DNA from: PALSA-612 sp963704335
Lineage (GTDB): Bacteria > Actinomycetota > Thermoleophilia > Gaiellales > Gaiellaceae
Assembly (NCBI GenBank): GCA_963704335.1
Contig: OY969889.1
Span: forward strand, 1,240,001-1,304,000
Length of the DNA: 64,000 nucleotides
Reading direction: 5' to 3'
Part shown: positions 1 to 7,823 of the stretch, one piece after another
Layout of the letters: every line of letters begins with the position of its first letter
Position numbering within the stretch: the first letter of the stretch is position 1
Translations under genes and position numbers: made by a program
Notes under the pieces: generated by a model
Database searches by the model: none
Told to the model about the DNA's origin: nothing
What the model saw: only the letters and a program-made list of their open reading frames with translations

Positions 1-119
1 GAGACATCACGTCCGACCTCGAGCCCGGCGACTCGATCACCCTCGAGATCTACCGCGGTGAGGTCAAGCAGACGATCGACGTAAAGCTTGGACGGCAACC
101 CTCCTCTCCCTCCGGGTAG
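1..119 (+). CDS. C-terminal end of PDZ-type serine protease (HtrA-like), partial
   Basis: Only the last 38 codons are in the window, read from base 3 to a TAG at 117-119. The residues read DLEPGDSITLEIYRG followed by a short basic, serine/proline-rich tail. A segment LEPGDxITLEIYRG is typical of the last strands of a PDZ domain at the end of trypsin-like HtrA/DegP proteases, which act outside the cytoplasmic membrane on damaged proteins. No catalytic residues are visible, so the protease assignment is by PDZ resemblance only. A strong hairpin terminator follows about 80 bp downstream. Confidence 0.5.
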   Translation, partial: DITSDLEPGDSITLEIYRGEVKQTIDVKLGRQPSSPSG

Positions 120-199
120 TCGTCCAGACCGGCCCTGCCCAGTGCGGGGTCGCACCGCCGACAGCCGAGTCGCCACGGCGCGGCGGACGTGACAAGACC

Positions 200-229
200 A
201 ACGGCCCCCACTGCCTGCCGGGGGCCGTT
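200..229 (+). terminator. Intrinsic terminator after the PDZ protease gene
   Basis: A perfect 10-bp stem, AACGGCCCCC (200-209) with GGGGGCCGTT (220-229), closes a 10-nt loop and is followed by a short T-containing stretch (ggcatttct). It separates the protease gene from the next transcription unit, whose -10 box starts at 240. Confidence 0.75.
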
Positions 230-239
230 GGCATTTCTC

Positions 240-245
240 TAGCCT
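240..245 (+). promoter_or_regulatory. Leaderless -10 box (TAGCCT) for the 252 gene
   Basis: TAGCCT ends 6 nt before the ATG at 252. Transcription would start at or within a base or two of the start codon; no Shine-Dalgarno is present. Confidence 0.5.
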
Positions 246-251
246 TCAGCC

Positions 252-590
252 ATGACCGATCCGGTCGGCGAGCTCGCCCTCGAACTAGAGGAAGAGCTCT
301 GGGAGGAGGACGAAGCTCCGGACCACTCCGGGTGGTCGTGCGTGCGCACCGATCCATTCCCTTGCCCCGCCTCAGGCTGCGAGTTCGTCGCCGACTTCAT
401 GACCGCGGCGCATCTCATCCTCGTCTGGGAGGAGCGCGACGACCCGAACCTCCTGCGCCACGCCGAGCGCGCCAAGCGCGTCGGGCGTAACCCGCGCGTC
501 GTCGAGTACGAGCAGTCCTTCGGTCCCAGCGCCTCGTACTACGCGTGGGAGGCGGCGGGTAGGCCGGTCCACGCCGTTCGGCCTGAATGA
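252..590 (+). CDS. Uncharacterised 112-residue protein
   Basis: I do not recognise the family. The first 25 residues are very acidic (ELALELEEELWEEDE). A central CPASGC could be half of a metal site, and the remainder is compatible with a small alpha/beta domain ending in AWEAAGRPVHAV. The stop overlaps the next gene's ATG (ATGA, 587-590), so it is probably translationally coupled to the GCS2-type ligase. The start is supported by a TAGCCT box 6 nt upstream. It looks cytoplasmic, with no signal peptide or membrane segment. Confidence 0.7.
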   Translation: MTDPVGELALELEEELWEEDEAPDHSGWSCVRTDPFPCPASGCEFVADFMTAAHLILVWEERDDPNLLRHAERAKRVGRNPRVVEYEQSFGPSASYYAWEAAGRPVHAVRPE

Positions 591-1549
591 CCTGGGGCAG
601 CGCCCCGCCGTACTCGCTAGGCGTTGAGGAGGAGCTGTTCCTCGTCGATGCCGAGACGCTGGAGACGGCTCCGGTGTTCGAGCAGATCGTTCCCGAGCCG
701 GACGAGCGGCTGAAGCCCGAGCTCTTCGCCTGCTTCGTCGAGACCACGACACCGGTCTGCCGCGACGCGGACGAGGTGCTCGACGAGCTGCAGCGGCTCC
801 GGGCCGAGGTCGTGAGGCGGTCGGCCGAGGTGGGGGCGACCGTCGTCGCCGTCGGCACGCACCCGCTCGCACGCTCAGAAGGGCAGCCGCTCGTCCCGCT
901 TCCTCGCTACAAGCGTCTGCGCGAAGAGCTGGGCGACCGCCTCTACACGCAGCTCGTCTGCGGCCTCCATGTCCACGTTGCGTTGCCCGATGCGGACACG
1001 GCGTTGCGTGCATTCGAGGCCGTCGTGCCGTGGCTCCCCGTGGTGCTGGCGCTGTCCGCCAACTCGCCCTACGCGGAAGGCAGTGCGACCGGGCTGCGTT
1101 CGGCGCGCGCCGAACGGCTGTTGGAGATGCCGACGGGCGGCACGCCGCCGTTGCTCCCCGACTGGGCCGCATGGGAAGAGGCGACCGGTGGAGACGACAC
1201 GCGCCGCCACTGGGACGCCTGGCTGCGACCCGAGCACGGCACGCTAGAAGTGCGCGTGATGGACCAGCAGACGGACGTGCGGCGCTCGACGGCCTTCGCG
1301 GCGCTCGTGCAGGCGCTGGTCGCCGCCGTCGCCGATACTGATCCGGAGCCGTACGACCGCGAGCTCTACGCCCGACGCCGCGCCGACGCCGCGCGTTTGC
1401 CGCCCGATTCAGAGGAGGTAGCGGCCCTGGCGGAGCTGGTCGGGCCGCTGCCGTATGCGAAGCATGTTCTCGCCGGTCGACCCGAGGCCGAGCGCCAGCT
1501 CGAGCTCGGGCCGGAGGCCGCCCTCGCATGGCTAGCATCCCGGTCGTGA
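587..1549 (+). CDS. GCS2/YbdK-family carboxylate-amine ligase
   Basis: The N-terminal GVEEELFLVD (about residues 12-21) is the signature of the glutamate-cysteine ligase 2 (YbdK) family, ATP-dependent enzymes joining a carboxylate to an amine, classically glutamate to cysteine. GLHVHVALPD (H128, H130) and LEVRVMDQQTDV match conserved active-site strands of the fold. At 320 residues it is slightly shorter than typical members (about 370). It overlaps the upstream acidic protein by 4 bp and the HMA protein downstream. Actinobacteria generally use mycothiol, so the true substrate cannot be read from the sequence. Confidence 0.85.
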   Translation: MTWGSAPPYSLGVEEELFLVDAETLETAPVFEQIVPEPDERLKPELFACFVETTTPVCRDADEVLDELQRLRAEVVRRSAEVGATVVAVGTHPLARSEGQPLVPLPRYKRLREELGDRLYTQLVCGLHVHVALPDADTALRAFEAVVPWLPVVLALSANSPYAEGSATGLRSARAERLLEMPTGGTPPLLPDWAAWEEATGGDDTRRHWDAWLRPEHGTLEVRVMDQQTDVRRSTAFAALVQALVAAVADTDPEPYDRELYARRRADAARLPPDSEEVAALAELVGPLPYAKHVLAGRPEAERQLELGPEAALAWLASRS

Positions 1550-1791
1550 CGACCGAGACCATCCACGTTTCCGGCATCCGCTGCGAGCGGTGCGTGAGCC
1601 GTCTCGCCGTCGCACTCGAGGGCCACGAAGGCCTCGGTTCGGCGAACGCGACCCTCATGGGCGAGGTGACATTGACCTGGGACGAGGAGCTGACATCCCG
1701 CGAAAAACTGCTCGCCGCGATGGCCAAGGCGGGCTTCCGCGAGCAGGTCGCGGGAATGGACGCTACGCCGCGGTCGTTCCCCACTTCGTAA
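1546..1791 (+). CDS. Heavy-metal-associated (HMA) domain protein, CopZ-like
   Basis: A single HMA-type ferredoxin-like domain of about 80 residues carrying the metal-binding motif GIRCERCVSRL (CxxC). Such proteins bind soft metals such as Cu(I) and pass them to partner ATPases. The stretch before the motif, TIHVSGIRC, is the usual first beta strand. The GTG at 1546 overlaps the ligase stop in a GTGA arrangement and is preferred; an in-frame ATG at 1528 would add six residues. No metal ATPase lies in the window, so its partner is unknown. Confidence 0.8.
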   Translation: MTTETIHVSGIRCERCVSRLAVALEGHEGLGSANATLMGEVTLTWDEELTSREKLLAAMAKAGFREQVAGMDATPRSFPTS

Positions 1792-1805
1792 CAACGCCGC
1801 TGGGA

Positions 1806-1811
1806 TAGGGT
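1806..1811 (+). promoter_or_regulatory. Leaderless -10 box (TAGGGT) for the ECF sigma gene
   Basis: TAGGGT ends 6 nt before the ATG at 1818, placing the transcription start at the initiation codon. Confidence 0.5.
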
Positions 1812-1817
1812 GGCCGG

Positions 1818-2399
1818 ATGGTCGAGGAGGAGCGCGAATCCGAGCCACGCGAGCTGGCGGTAGAGGCCCGTAACCGCGTCCGTTTCGAGGAGGAAGCGCT
1901 TGAGCTCTCAGATCAGGTATATCGCGTTGCCCGGCGCCTCGTTTCCTCCCGAGAAGAGGCGGAGGACCTTGTCCAGGAGACCTACTCTCGGGCATTTCGC
2001 AGCTGGCAGTCGTACACACCGGGCACGAACATGCGCGCCTGGCTGCTCCGCATTCTCACGAACCTCAACATCGACCGCGGCCGGCGCCTTCAGCGCCAGC
2101 CCGAGCCGCAGCCGCTCGAGGAAGGCGACTACTTTCTCTACAACCGCATGGAGCAGGCAGCGGGCGGCGGCACGGACGTCGAGCGCATCGACGACCGGCT
2201 GTCCCAGGACGACATCGTCAGCGCCCTATCGGCCGTCCCGCATGACTTTCGCGACGTGATCGTCCTAGTCGACATCGGCGACTTCACGTATGCCGATGCG
2301 GCGCAGATACTCGACATCCCTGTGGGCACCGTCATGTCCCGCCTGCATCGTGGCAGGCGTATCCTCAAGCGTGAGTTGGCCGAAAAGGTGGAGAACTGA
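1818..2399 (+). CDS. ECF sigma factor (SigH/SigR-like)
   Basis: A 193-residue ECF sigma factor. Region 2 contains EEAEDLVQETYSRAFRSW and NMRAWLLRILTNLNIDRGRR, the core-binding and -10-recognition helices. Region 4 contains YADAAQILDIPVGTVMSRLHRG, the -35-recognition helix-turn-helix. The GTVMSRLHRGR ending and the following zinc anti-sigma gene resemble the SigR/SigH-RsrA thiol-stress pair of actinomycetes. The first ~30 residues are an acidic extension. The start is supported by a TAGGGT box 6 nt upstream. Regulation by the product of 2404 is inferred from family and position. Confidence 0.9.
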   Translation: MVEEERESEPRELAVEARNRVRFEEEALELSDQVYRVARRLVSSREEAEDLVQETYSRAFRSWQSYTPGTNMRAWLLRILTNLNIDRGRRLQRQPEPQPLEEGDYFLYNRMEQAAGGGTDVERIDDRLSQDDIVSALSAVPHDFRDVIVLVDIGDFTYADAAQILDIPVGTVMSRLHRGRRILKRELAEKVEN

Positions 2400-2403
2400 G
2401 GAG

Positions 2404-2643
2404 ATGGGCTTCGGCGAGTGCAACTGCGACCACTGCGAAGAAGTCATGCAGCCGTACCTCGACCGCGAGCTGACGTCGGAGGAACATGCCGAAGCAGAGG
2501 CGCATCTCGCCGACTGCGCCTACTGCGGGAAGCGCTACCGCTTCGAGGCCGAGCTGCGCGTCTACGTGAAGACCGCGTGCCGCGAGGAGATGTCGCCGGA
2601 GCTCAAGGCGAAGCTCGTCGCGCTCAGGCTTCCCGAGGCGTGA
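2404..2643 (+). CDS. Zinc-binding anti-sigma factor, RsrA-like
   Basis: A 79-residue protein with the ZAS signature HxxxCxxC (H34, C38, C41) and further N-terminal cysteines (C6, C8, C11). In RsrA-type proteins these ligate zinc, and thiol oxidation releases the sigma factor. The ATG lies 5 bp after the sigma stop with a GGAG upstream, so the two are co-transcribed and stoichiometric. The C-terminal helix should cap the sigma factor. Its 3' end overlaps by 20 bp the end of the convergent MobA/MocA-like gene. Confidence 0.85.
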   Translation: MGFGECNCDHCEEVMQPYLDRELTSEEHAEAEAHLADCAYCGKRYRFEAELRVYVKTACREEMSPELKAKLVALRLPEA

Positions 2644-3133
2644 GGTCTTCGCGGTAATCGACGTCCCCGGGGTGCTCGAGGTCGTCGAGGTGGACGAACG
2701 CGGATACGAGCTCACGGGCGCCTTCGTCGGGGACGTCGCTCCAGACTGACCGCTCGAGCAGCACGGGGTGGCCACGCTGGCCCCTGTAGCTCGCGGCCAG
2801 TGCCTCACCTGCGCCACCTCGCCAGGCCGTGATCACGCGGTCGATCGCCTCGGGGACGAGGTCGGGGCCGTCGGCGAGGATCACGACCGCCGCTTCCGCG
2901 TCCGTGGGCAGAGCCTCGAGACCGCAGCGCAGCGAAGCGCCCATGCCGCGCTGCCACTCGCCGCACCGCACGACGCGCGCATCGGTCTCCAGCTCGTAGG
3001 CGCCCTCCACGACGACGATCTCGTGAACGGAGCTCGCCCGAACGGCGCCGAGGACGTCCGGAAGCATCAGCTGCTGCTTCGGCGATCCGAAGCGGCTCGC
3101 CTCGCCGGCGGCGAGGACGACCGCCCCGATCAC
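2624..3133 (-). CDS. MobA/MocA-like NTP transferase
   Basis: 169 residues with the nucleotidyltransferase start IGAVVLAAGEASRFGSPKQ, the nucleotide-binding loop of MobA/MocA enzymes, then VVILADGPDLVP (the DxP-type metal site, here ADGPD) and YRGQRGHPVLL. MocA-type enzymes add CMP to the molybdenum cofactor of xanthine-dehydrogenase-family enzymes. The GTG start at 3133 overlaps the stop of the molybdenum subunit (GTGA), so it is the last gene of the operon. Context supports cofactor maturation. The N-terminal loop is shorter than the classic LAAGxSxRMGxxK, but the lysine remains. Confidence 0.8.
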   Translation of the reverse strand: MIGAVVLAAGEASRFGSPKQQLMLPDVLGAVRASSVHEIVVVEGAYELETDARVVRCGEWQRGMGASLRCGLEALPTDAEAAVVILADGPDLVPEAIDRVITAWRGGAGEALAASYRGQRGHPVLLERSVWSDVPDEGARELVSAFVHLDDLEHPGDVDYREDLTPREA

Positions 3134-5394
3134 TGCCCGTCGTTGAGCGCAGCCCAGACGCGTGGCGGCGTCATCGGCAGCTCGCGCATCCGCACACCGG
3201 TTGCCGCGTGGACGGCGTTCGCGATCGCGGCCGGCCCGGGGATGACCGGCGCCTCGCCGATGCCCTTCGCCCCGAACGGCCCGTCCGGCGCCGGCACCTC
3301 GACGATCACCGTGTCGATCGGCGGCACACGGTCGGCGGTGGGGATCGCGTAGTCGAGGAACGAGCCGGACAGCAGTTGCCCGTCCTCGTCGTGCACGAGC
3401 TCCTCGTACAGCGCCCAGCCGATCGCCTGTGCTGCGCCGCCCCGCATCTGGCCCTCGACGAGCGCCGGGTTCAACGCCCGGCCTACGTCCTGGACGATCA
3501 CGTAGCCCTTGAGCTCCACCTCGCCAGTCTCCCGGTCCACCTTGACGTGGGCGATGTGCGACGAGACGGAGGGGGCCAGGCTCGTCTGCGCCGAGCCGCC
3601 GTGCCCCTCGATCGGCTCGTGGAGCCCGCCGAAGCGGCACGTCTTCTTGACGATGTCCTCGACCGACATCGAGCGGTCGGGTGCTCCCACCGCGCGCACG
3701 ACGCCGTCGACGACCTCGAGGTCGCCGGGGGCGATCTCCAGCTCTTCCGAGGCGGCTTGCAGCAGCTTCTCGCGCGCGGCCTCGGCCGCCCGCTCGACTG
3801 CCTTCCCGACCGTGTACGTGACTTTCGAGCCGCCGCTTGCACCGGCGTACGGGCCGGAGGAGGTGTCGGCCGCGACGATGTGCACATTCTCGGGCGCGAG
3901 GCCGAAGGCGGCGGCGGCGATTGTGGCGAAGCCCGTGTTCACGCCGGTCATGTCCACCGCCGACGTGACGACCGTCATCGTCCCGTCGGTGTTGACGCGG
4001 CACACGGCTGCCGCCGGTTCGTTGCCGCCCGGCCAGTAGCCGGCGGCGACGCCGATGCCTTCGCCCTCGGGAAGCGAGTCACGCTTCGCCCAGAGCTCGT
4101 GAGCGGCCGTGGCGTCGAGCACCTCGACGGCGCCGAACGTGGGCACGGGGCCGGTGACGCCCTGGTCGCCCTCGACGAGCGCGTTCTTCCGGCGCAGCTC
4201 GAGGGGGTCGAGCCCGAGCTCGGCGGCCAGCTCGTCGAGCAGCGTCTCCACGGCGAACGCGGCCGTGGGCGCTCCCGGCCCGCGGTAGGCGCCGAACGTG
4301 AAGCGGTTCGTCTGCACGCCGTAGCCGCGGACGTCGATCGCTGCCCACCTGTACGGCCCCGCGACGAGCAGGGAGGTGATGCCTTCGACGCCCCAGCCGG
4401 CGTTCGAGCCGCGGTCGACGATCATCCGGCCGCGAATGCCCGTCAGCGTGCCGTCGGCGCTCGCGCCGATCTCGAGCTCGGTCACCTGCGCCGATGCCGG
4501 GTTCGTGGCCGCGAAGTCCTCCTGGCGGGTCATCACCAGCCGCACGGGACGGCGCAAGGCGAGCGCAGCGCCGGCCGCCAGCGGCTCGACGAGCGCGAAC
4601 TTCCCGCCGAAGGCGCCCCCCAGCGGCTCGGCGACGATCCTGATCCTGTCCAGCGGCAGGCCGAACGACCGCGCGAGCTCCGAGCGGCTGACGAAGGAGC
4701 CCTGCGTGGCGACCGAAACGACGAGCGTGCCTCCAGGCTCGAGCCAGGCGGTCGCCGCCTGAGGCTCGATGTACGCCTGGTAGACCCACGGCGTCCGGAA
4801 GGTGCCCGAGACGACGGCGTCGCTCGAGGCGAGGGCGGCCGCCGCGTCGCCTCGCGAGCGATGGACGCGGTCGAGGACGTTTCCCGACAGCTGTTCGTCG
4901 TGGTCGTGCTCGCCTCCGCTCGCGCCGGCGTGGATCGATTCGAGGTCGCCGCCGTCGGTCCCCTCTTCCACGCGCCTCGCGAGACAGGCGTCGGGGTCCA
5001 TCGCCGCCTCGACGTCGATCACGGCCTCCAGCGGCTCGTAGTCGACGAACACCGCCTCGACGCCATCCTGAGCAGCAGCCTCGGTCTCCGCGATCACCAT
5101 TGCCACCGGCTGGCCCGCGAAGATCACCTCCTCGCGCGCGAGCGGCTCGGCGGTGCGGTCGGTGCCCTCCGTGGCGGTGGGCAGGTCGGCGGCCGTCAGC
5201 ACCGCGACGACGCCGGGGATCTCGAGCGCGTCGGCGCCGTTGATGCGCTGGATGAGGGCGTGCGTCTCCGTGGAGAGAACGAGACGCGCGTGCAGCAAGC
5301 CGTGGACGTAGCCGTCGGCGGCGTACAGCGTCTGCCCCGTCACTTTCTCGGGCGCGTCGAGCCTCGGCCGGGCGACGCCGATCACATCTGTCAT
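3130..5394 (-). CDS. Molybdenum hydroxylase large subunit (xanthine/CO dehydrogenase family)
   Basis: 754 residues. The N-terminal aldehyde-oxidase a/b hammerhead is followed by molybdopterin-binding motifs: GGAFGGK (about 259-265), AYRGPG (Y370), and the C-terminal GAKGIGEAP with the presumed base E714. AYRGPG is closer to the form II CoxL-like AYRGAGR than to true CO dehydrogenase (AYxCSFR), so CO oxidation is unlikely and a small-molecule hydroxylase is favoured. A His/Asp-rich insertion (GGEHDHDEQL) sits near residue 170. ATGA overlap with the FAD subunit upstream and GTGA overlap with the MobA/MocA-like gene indicate one operon. Confidence 0.9.
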   Translation of the reverse strand: MTDVIGVARPRLDAPEKVTGQTLYAADGYVHGLLHARLVLSTETHALIQRINGADALEIPGVVAVLTAADLPTATEGTDRTAEPLAREEVIFAGQPVAMVIAETEAAAQDGVEAVFVDYEPLEAVIDVEAAMDPDACLARRVEEGTDGGDLESIHAGASGGEHDHDEQLSGNVLDRVHRSRGDAAAALASSDAVVSGTFRTPWVYQAYIEPQAATAWLEPGGTLVVSVATQGSFVSRSELARSFGLPLDRIRIVAEPLGGAFGGKFALVEPLAAGAALALRRPVRLVMTRQEDFAATNPASAQVTELEIGASADGTLTGIRGRMIVDRGSNAGWGVEGITSLLVAGPYRWAAIDVRGYGVQTNRFTFGAYRGPGAPTAAFAVETLLDELAAELGLDPLELRRKNALVEGDQGVTGPVPTFGAVEVLDATAAHELWAKRDSLPEGEGIGVAAGYWPGGNEPAAAVCRVNTDGTMTVVTSAVDMTGVNTGFATIAAAAFGLAPENVHIVAADTSSGPYAGASGGSKVTYTVGKAVERAAEAAREKLLQAASEELEIAPGDLEVVDGVVRAVGAPDRSMSVEDIVKKTCRFGGLHEPIEGHGGSAQTSLAPSVSSHIAHVKVDRETGEVELKGYVIVQDVGRALNPALVEGQMRGGAAQAIGWALYEELVHDEDGQLLSGSFLDYAIPTADRVPPIDTVIVEVPAPDGPFGAKGIGEAPVIPGPAAIANAVHAATGVRMRELPMTPPRVWAALNDGQ

Positions 5395-6179
5395 CTCGAG
5401 TCCTCCTTCGCGCGGAGCTCGGCGAGCTCAGTGGCGCGTTCGACCAGGGTCGCAGCGAGCTGCCGCCGGTACTCCACCGGCGCGAAGCGGTCGCCGAACA
5501 ACTCGGCGTCGGCGAGCTCTCCTTCGAGCAGGAACGGCGCGGCTGCGACGCCGGTCAGCGCGACGCGGCGCGAGCCATCCGCCGAGACGAGCGCTGCCGC
5601 TCCGGCGAGCGCGAAGCCGGAGGCAGGGTGCTCCATGGCGACGTATGCCGAGCCGGACCCCGCCTCGGGCACGGGGATCCGCACCTCGGTGATCAGGTCG
5701 CCCGGGGCAAGAGACGTCATGAACGGCCCGAGTGCAAGCTCCGATGCGTCGATCGTGCGCTCGCCCCCTGCCGAGCGCACAGTGAGCCGCGCTCCCAGCG
5801 CGAGCGTCACGGCCGGCATGTCGGACGCTGGGTCGGCGTGAGCGAGCCCGCCGCCGATCGTTCCCCGGTTGCGCACCTGGAGGTCGCCGATGCCCACCGC
5901 GCAGTCCGTGAGCGCACGAAGGGCCGGGCGCGCGTCGTACCGCTCCAGCTCGTCCCATGTCGTCAGCGCACCGATCACGAGCTCGCCGTCCCGCTCGCTG
6001 ATGCCACTCAGCCCGAGCGCGCCGATGTCGACCACGACAGAAGGGCGCGCGATACGGAGCTTCATCGCGGGCACCAGCGACTGGCCGCCCGCGAGCAGCT
6101 TCGCGTCGGGCTGCGCCAGGGCGTCGAGCGCCTCCTCGACGGAGCCGGGCCGGACGTAGTCGACGGCGGCCGGGATCAC
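5391..6179 (-). CDS. Molybdenum hydroxylase FAD-binding (medium) subunit
   Basis: 262 residues of the CoxM/xanthine dehydrogenase FAD family. LLAGGQSLVPAMKLR contains the AGGQSL flavin-binding loop, and NRGTIGGGLAHADPASD is the second conserved FAD contact. It passes electrons from the 2Fe-2S subunit to an acceptor. The GTG at 6179 overlaps the stop of the 2Fe-2S gene (GTGA), and the stop overlaps the large-subunit ATG. The gene order 2Fe-2S, FAD, Mo differs from the CO dehydrogenase coxMSL order. Confidence 0.9.
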   Translation of the reverse strand: MIPAAVDYVRPGSVEEALDALAQPDAKLLAGGQSLVPAMKLRIARPSVVVDIGALGLSGISERDGELVIGALTTWDELERYDARPALRALTDCAVGIGDLQVRNRGTIGGGLAHADPASDMPAVTLALGARLTVRSAGGERTIDASELALGPFMTSLAPGDLITEVRIPVPEAGSGSAYVAMEHPASGFALAGAAALVSADGSRRVALTGVAAAPFLLEGELADAELFGDRFAPVEYRRQLAATLVERATELAELRAKEDSR

Positions 6180-6637
6180 GGAGCGCCTGCCGCCGCCCGC
6201 ACGGAGTCGACGATCGAGTCGTAGCCGGTGCAGCGGCAGAGGTTCCCGCGCAGCGCGTGCCGGATCGTCTCCTCGTCGGGCTGCGCGTCGCGCGACAGGA
6301 GATCGACCGTCGTCAGGATGATCCCGGGCGTGCAGAAGCCGCACTGGAGCCCGTGGTGCTCGACGAACGCACGCTGCACGGGATGCAGCTCTCCGTCAGC
6401 CGCCAGCCCCTCGATCGTCGACACTTCACTGCCCTCCGCTTGCAGCGCCAGCAGCGTGCAGCTCTTGACCGCGCGGCCGTCGACGAGAACGGTGCAGGCT
6501 CCGCACTGGCTCGTGTCGCAGCCGACGTGTGCCCCGGTCAGCCCCAGGCCGTCGCGCAGGGCGTGGACGAGCAGCGTGCGTCCCTCGACGTCGAGCGACC
6601 GCGGCTCGCCGTTGACGCTGAGTGTGAGCTCAGGCAC
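6176..6637 (-). CDS. Molybdenum hydroxylase 2Fe-2S subunit
   Basis: 153 residues with both iron-sulfur clusters of the family: the plant-type cluster C40, C45, C48, C60 (CDTSQCGACTV then KSC) and the helical cluster C99, C102, C134, C136 (GFCTPG and LCRCTGY). It carries electrons from the molybdopterin centre to FAD. The GTG start at 6637 lies 8 bp inside the end of the amidohydrolase gene, so the two are coupled. Confidence 0.92.
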   Translation of the reverse strand: MPELTLSVNGEPRSLDVEGRTLLVHALRDGLGLTGAHVGCDTSQCGACTVLVDGRAVKSCTLLALQAEGSEVSTIEGLAADGELHPVQRAFVEHHGLQCGFCTPGIILTTVDLLSRDAQPDEETIRHALRGNLCRCTGYDSIVDSVRAAAGAP

Positions 6638-7787
6638 CCGGCGTGACCGAGACGATGTCGGCGACGTGCAGCATGCGGAAGGTCAGCCGCATGAGCCTGA
6701 GACGCTCGTGGTCGTCCTCGACGTCCGGCATCGCGCTCCACACGTCACGAGCGCACGCGATCAGCTCGCGGATCTGCTCCAGCTCCTCGGTCTCGGCCGC
6801 GCCGTTCCGCTCCTTGCAGGCATTGAGTGCGAGCCCGAGGACGCCGAACGTGTCGGGCTGCCGCATCCACAGCAGTGGGGTCGCCATCGAGAGGTAGCCG
6901 TGGATTCGCGCGAAGATCATCGGCTGCGAGAAGACGTCCGAGCCACGGGGGGGAGTTGGCTCGAGCGGAGGCTCGCCGAGCGCGACGCGGTTCGCATTGT
7001 TGTAGAGCATGTCGCGCAGCTGCTGGTCGTCGAAGCCTGCGGCGCGCGCCGTCCTGACGGCGATCAGCAGCGAGCTCGGCTGCTGCCCGTACGGGTAGTC
7101 GGAGGCGTAGAGCACCTGCTCGGGCGAGACCTGCCGGTAGAAGTCGAGCAGGTCGACCGGGCTCCAGGCGGATGTGTCAAAGAACACGCCGGCGCGGGAA
7201 CCGAACACGTGCGCGAGCCCGGCCATGTCGGCGATGCCGGCATGGGCGATGATCAGCTCGGCCTCGGGATGGCGGTCCATCAGCCTTCCCAGTCCCTCCG
7301 AGATCGGCGGCAATCCGCGGCCGCCGTGGATGAGGATCGGCACGCGGCGTTCGGCCGCGAGGGCGAACACCGGCTCCAGGCGGTCGTCCGTGAGCAGGAA
7401 GCCCTGCGCTCGAGGATGGAGCTTGATGCCGCGTGCACCGTGGTCGAGTGACCGCTCGGCCTCCTCGATCGGCGACTCGGCGAGATCGAGGCGCACGAAC
7501 GGGATCAGCCGGCCGCCGGTTTCATCCGTCCATGCCCGCGTCCGATCGTTGGCCGCACTGAAGGCCGGGTGGCGATCGGGCTCGTCCATGCAGAACGTGA
7601 AGGCCTGTGAGATGCCGTAGCCGTCCATGATGTCGAGCAGCTCGTCGGGTCGGCCGCGCATGCCGTCGATGTCGTCGCCGATGTGCGTATGCGCGTCGAA
7701 GATGTCGGCGTCCGCCGGCAGGTCGGCACGGAGCTTCTCGTGCCACACCTCCGTCAGCTCATACGCCCGCTCGACCGCAGTCTCCAC
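6630..7787 (-). CDS. Amidohydrolase-2-type TIM-barrel metal-dependent hydrolase
   Basis: 385 residues with landmarks of the amidohydrolase_2 (COG2159) family: DAHTHIGDD near residue 29 (first metal-binding HxH), ILIHGG and LIIAHAGI (barrel histidines) and YASDYPYG (catalytic aspartate). Members hydrolyse or decarboxylate cyclic or aromatic carboxylates. As first gene of the molybdenum hydroxylase operon it likely acts on the hydroxylated product or the substrate, but the compound is unknown. A TAGACT box ends 8 nt before the GTG start and likely drives the whole operon. Confidence 0.85.
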   Translation of the reverse strand: METAVERAYELTEVWHEKLRADLPADADIFDAHTHIGDDIDGMRGRPDELLDIMDGYGISQAFTFCMDEPDRHPAFSAANDRTRAWTDETGGRLIPFVRLDLAESPIEEAERSLDHGARGIKLHPRAQGFLLTDDRLEPVFALAAERRVPILIHGGRGLPPISEGLGRLMDRHPEAELIIAHAGIADMAGLAHVFGSRAGVFFDTSAWSPVDLLDFYRQVSPEQVLYASDYPYGQQPSSLLIAVRTARAAGFDDQQLRDMLYNNANRVALGEPPLEPTPPRGSDVFSQPMIFARIHGYLSMATPLLWMRQPDTFGVLGLALNACKERNGAAETEELEQIRELIACARDVWSAMPDVEDDHERLRLMRLTFRMLHVADIVSVTPGA

Positions 7788-7795
7788 GAATTCTG

Positions 7796-7801
7796 AGTCT
7801 A
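7796..7801 (-). promoter_or_regulatory. Leaderless -10 box (TAGACT) for the molybdenum hydroxylase operon
   Basis: Read on the minus strand, TAGACT ends 8 nt before the GTG at 7787. It is 14 bp away from, and back to back with, the plus-strand box at 7810. Confidence 0.5.
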
Positions 7802-7809
7802 GTCGTCGT

Positions 7810-7815
7810 TACGAT
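7810..7815 (+). promoter_or_regulatory. Leaderless -10 box (TACGAT) for the M24 peptidase gene
   Basis: TACGAT ends 8 nt before the ATG at 7824; no Shine-Dalgarno is present. Confidence 0.5.
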
Positions 7816-7823
7816 GGCCCCCA

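Noticed and set aside
3208..5841. An 877-codon plus-strand open frame opposite the molybdenum hydroxylase genes
   Set aside because: It is antisense to a subunit with full family motifs and its translation is Arg/Asp/Gly-rich without domains, the usual effect of few stop codons in GC-rich DNA.
5391..7787. Carbon monoxide dehydrogenase operon
   Set aside because: The large subunit lacks AYxCSFR, and the gene order is not coxMSL.
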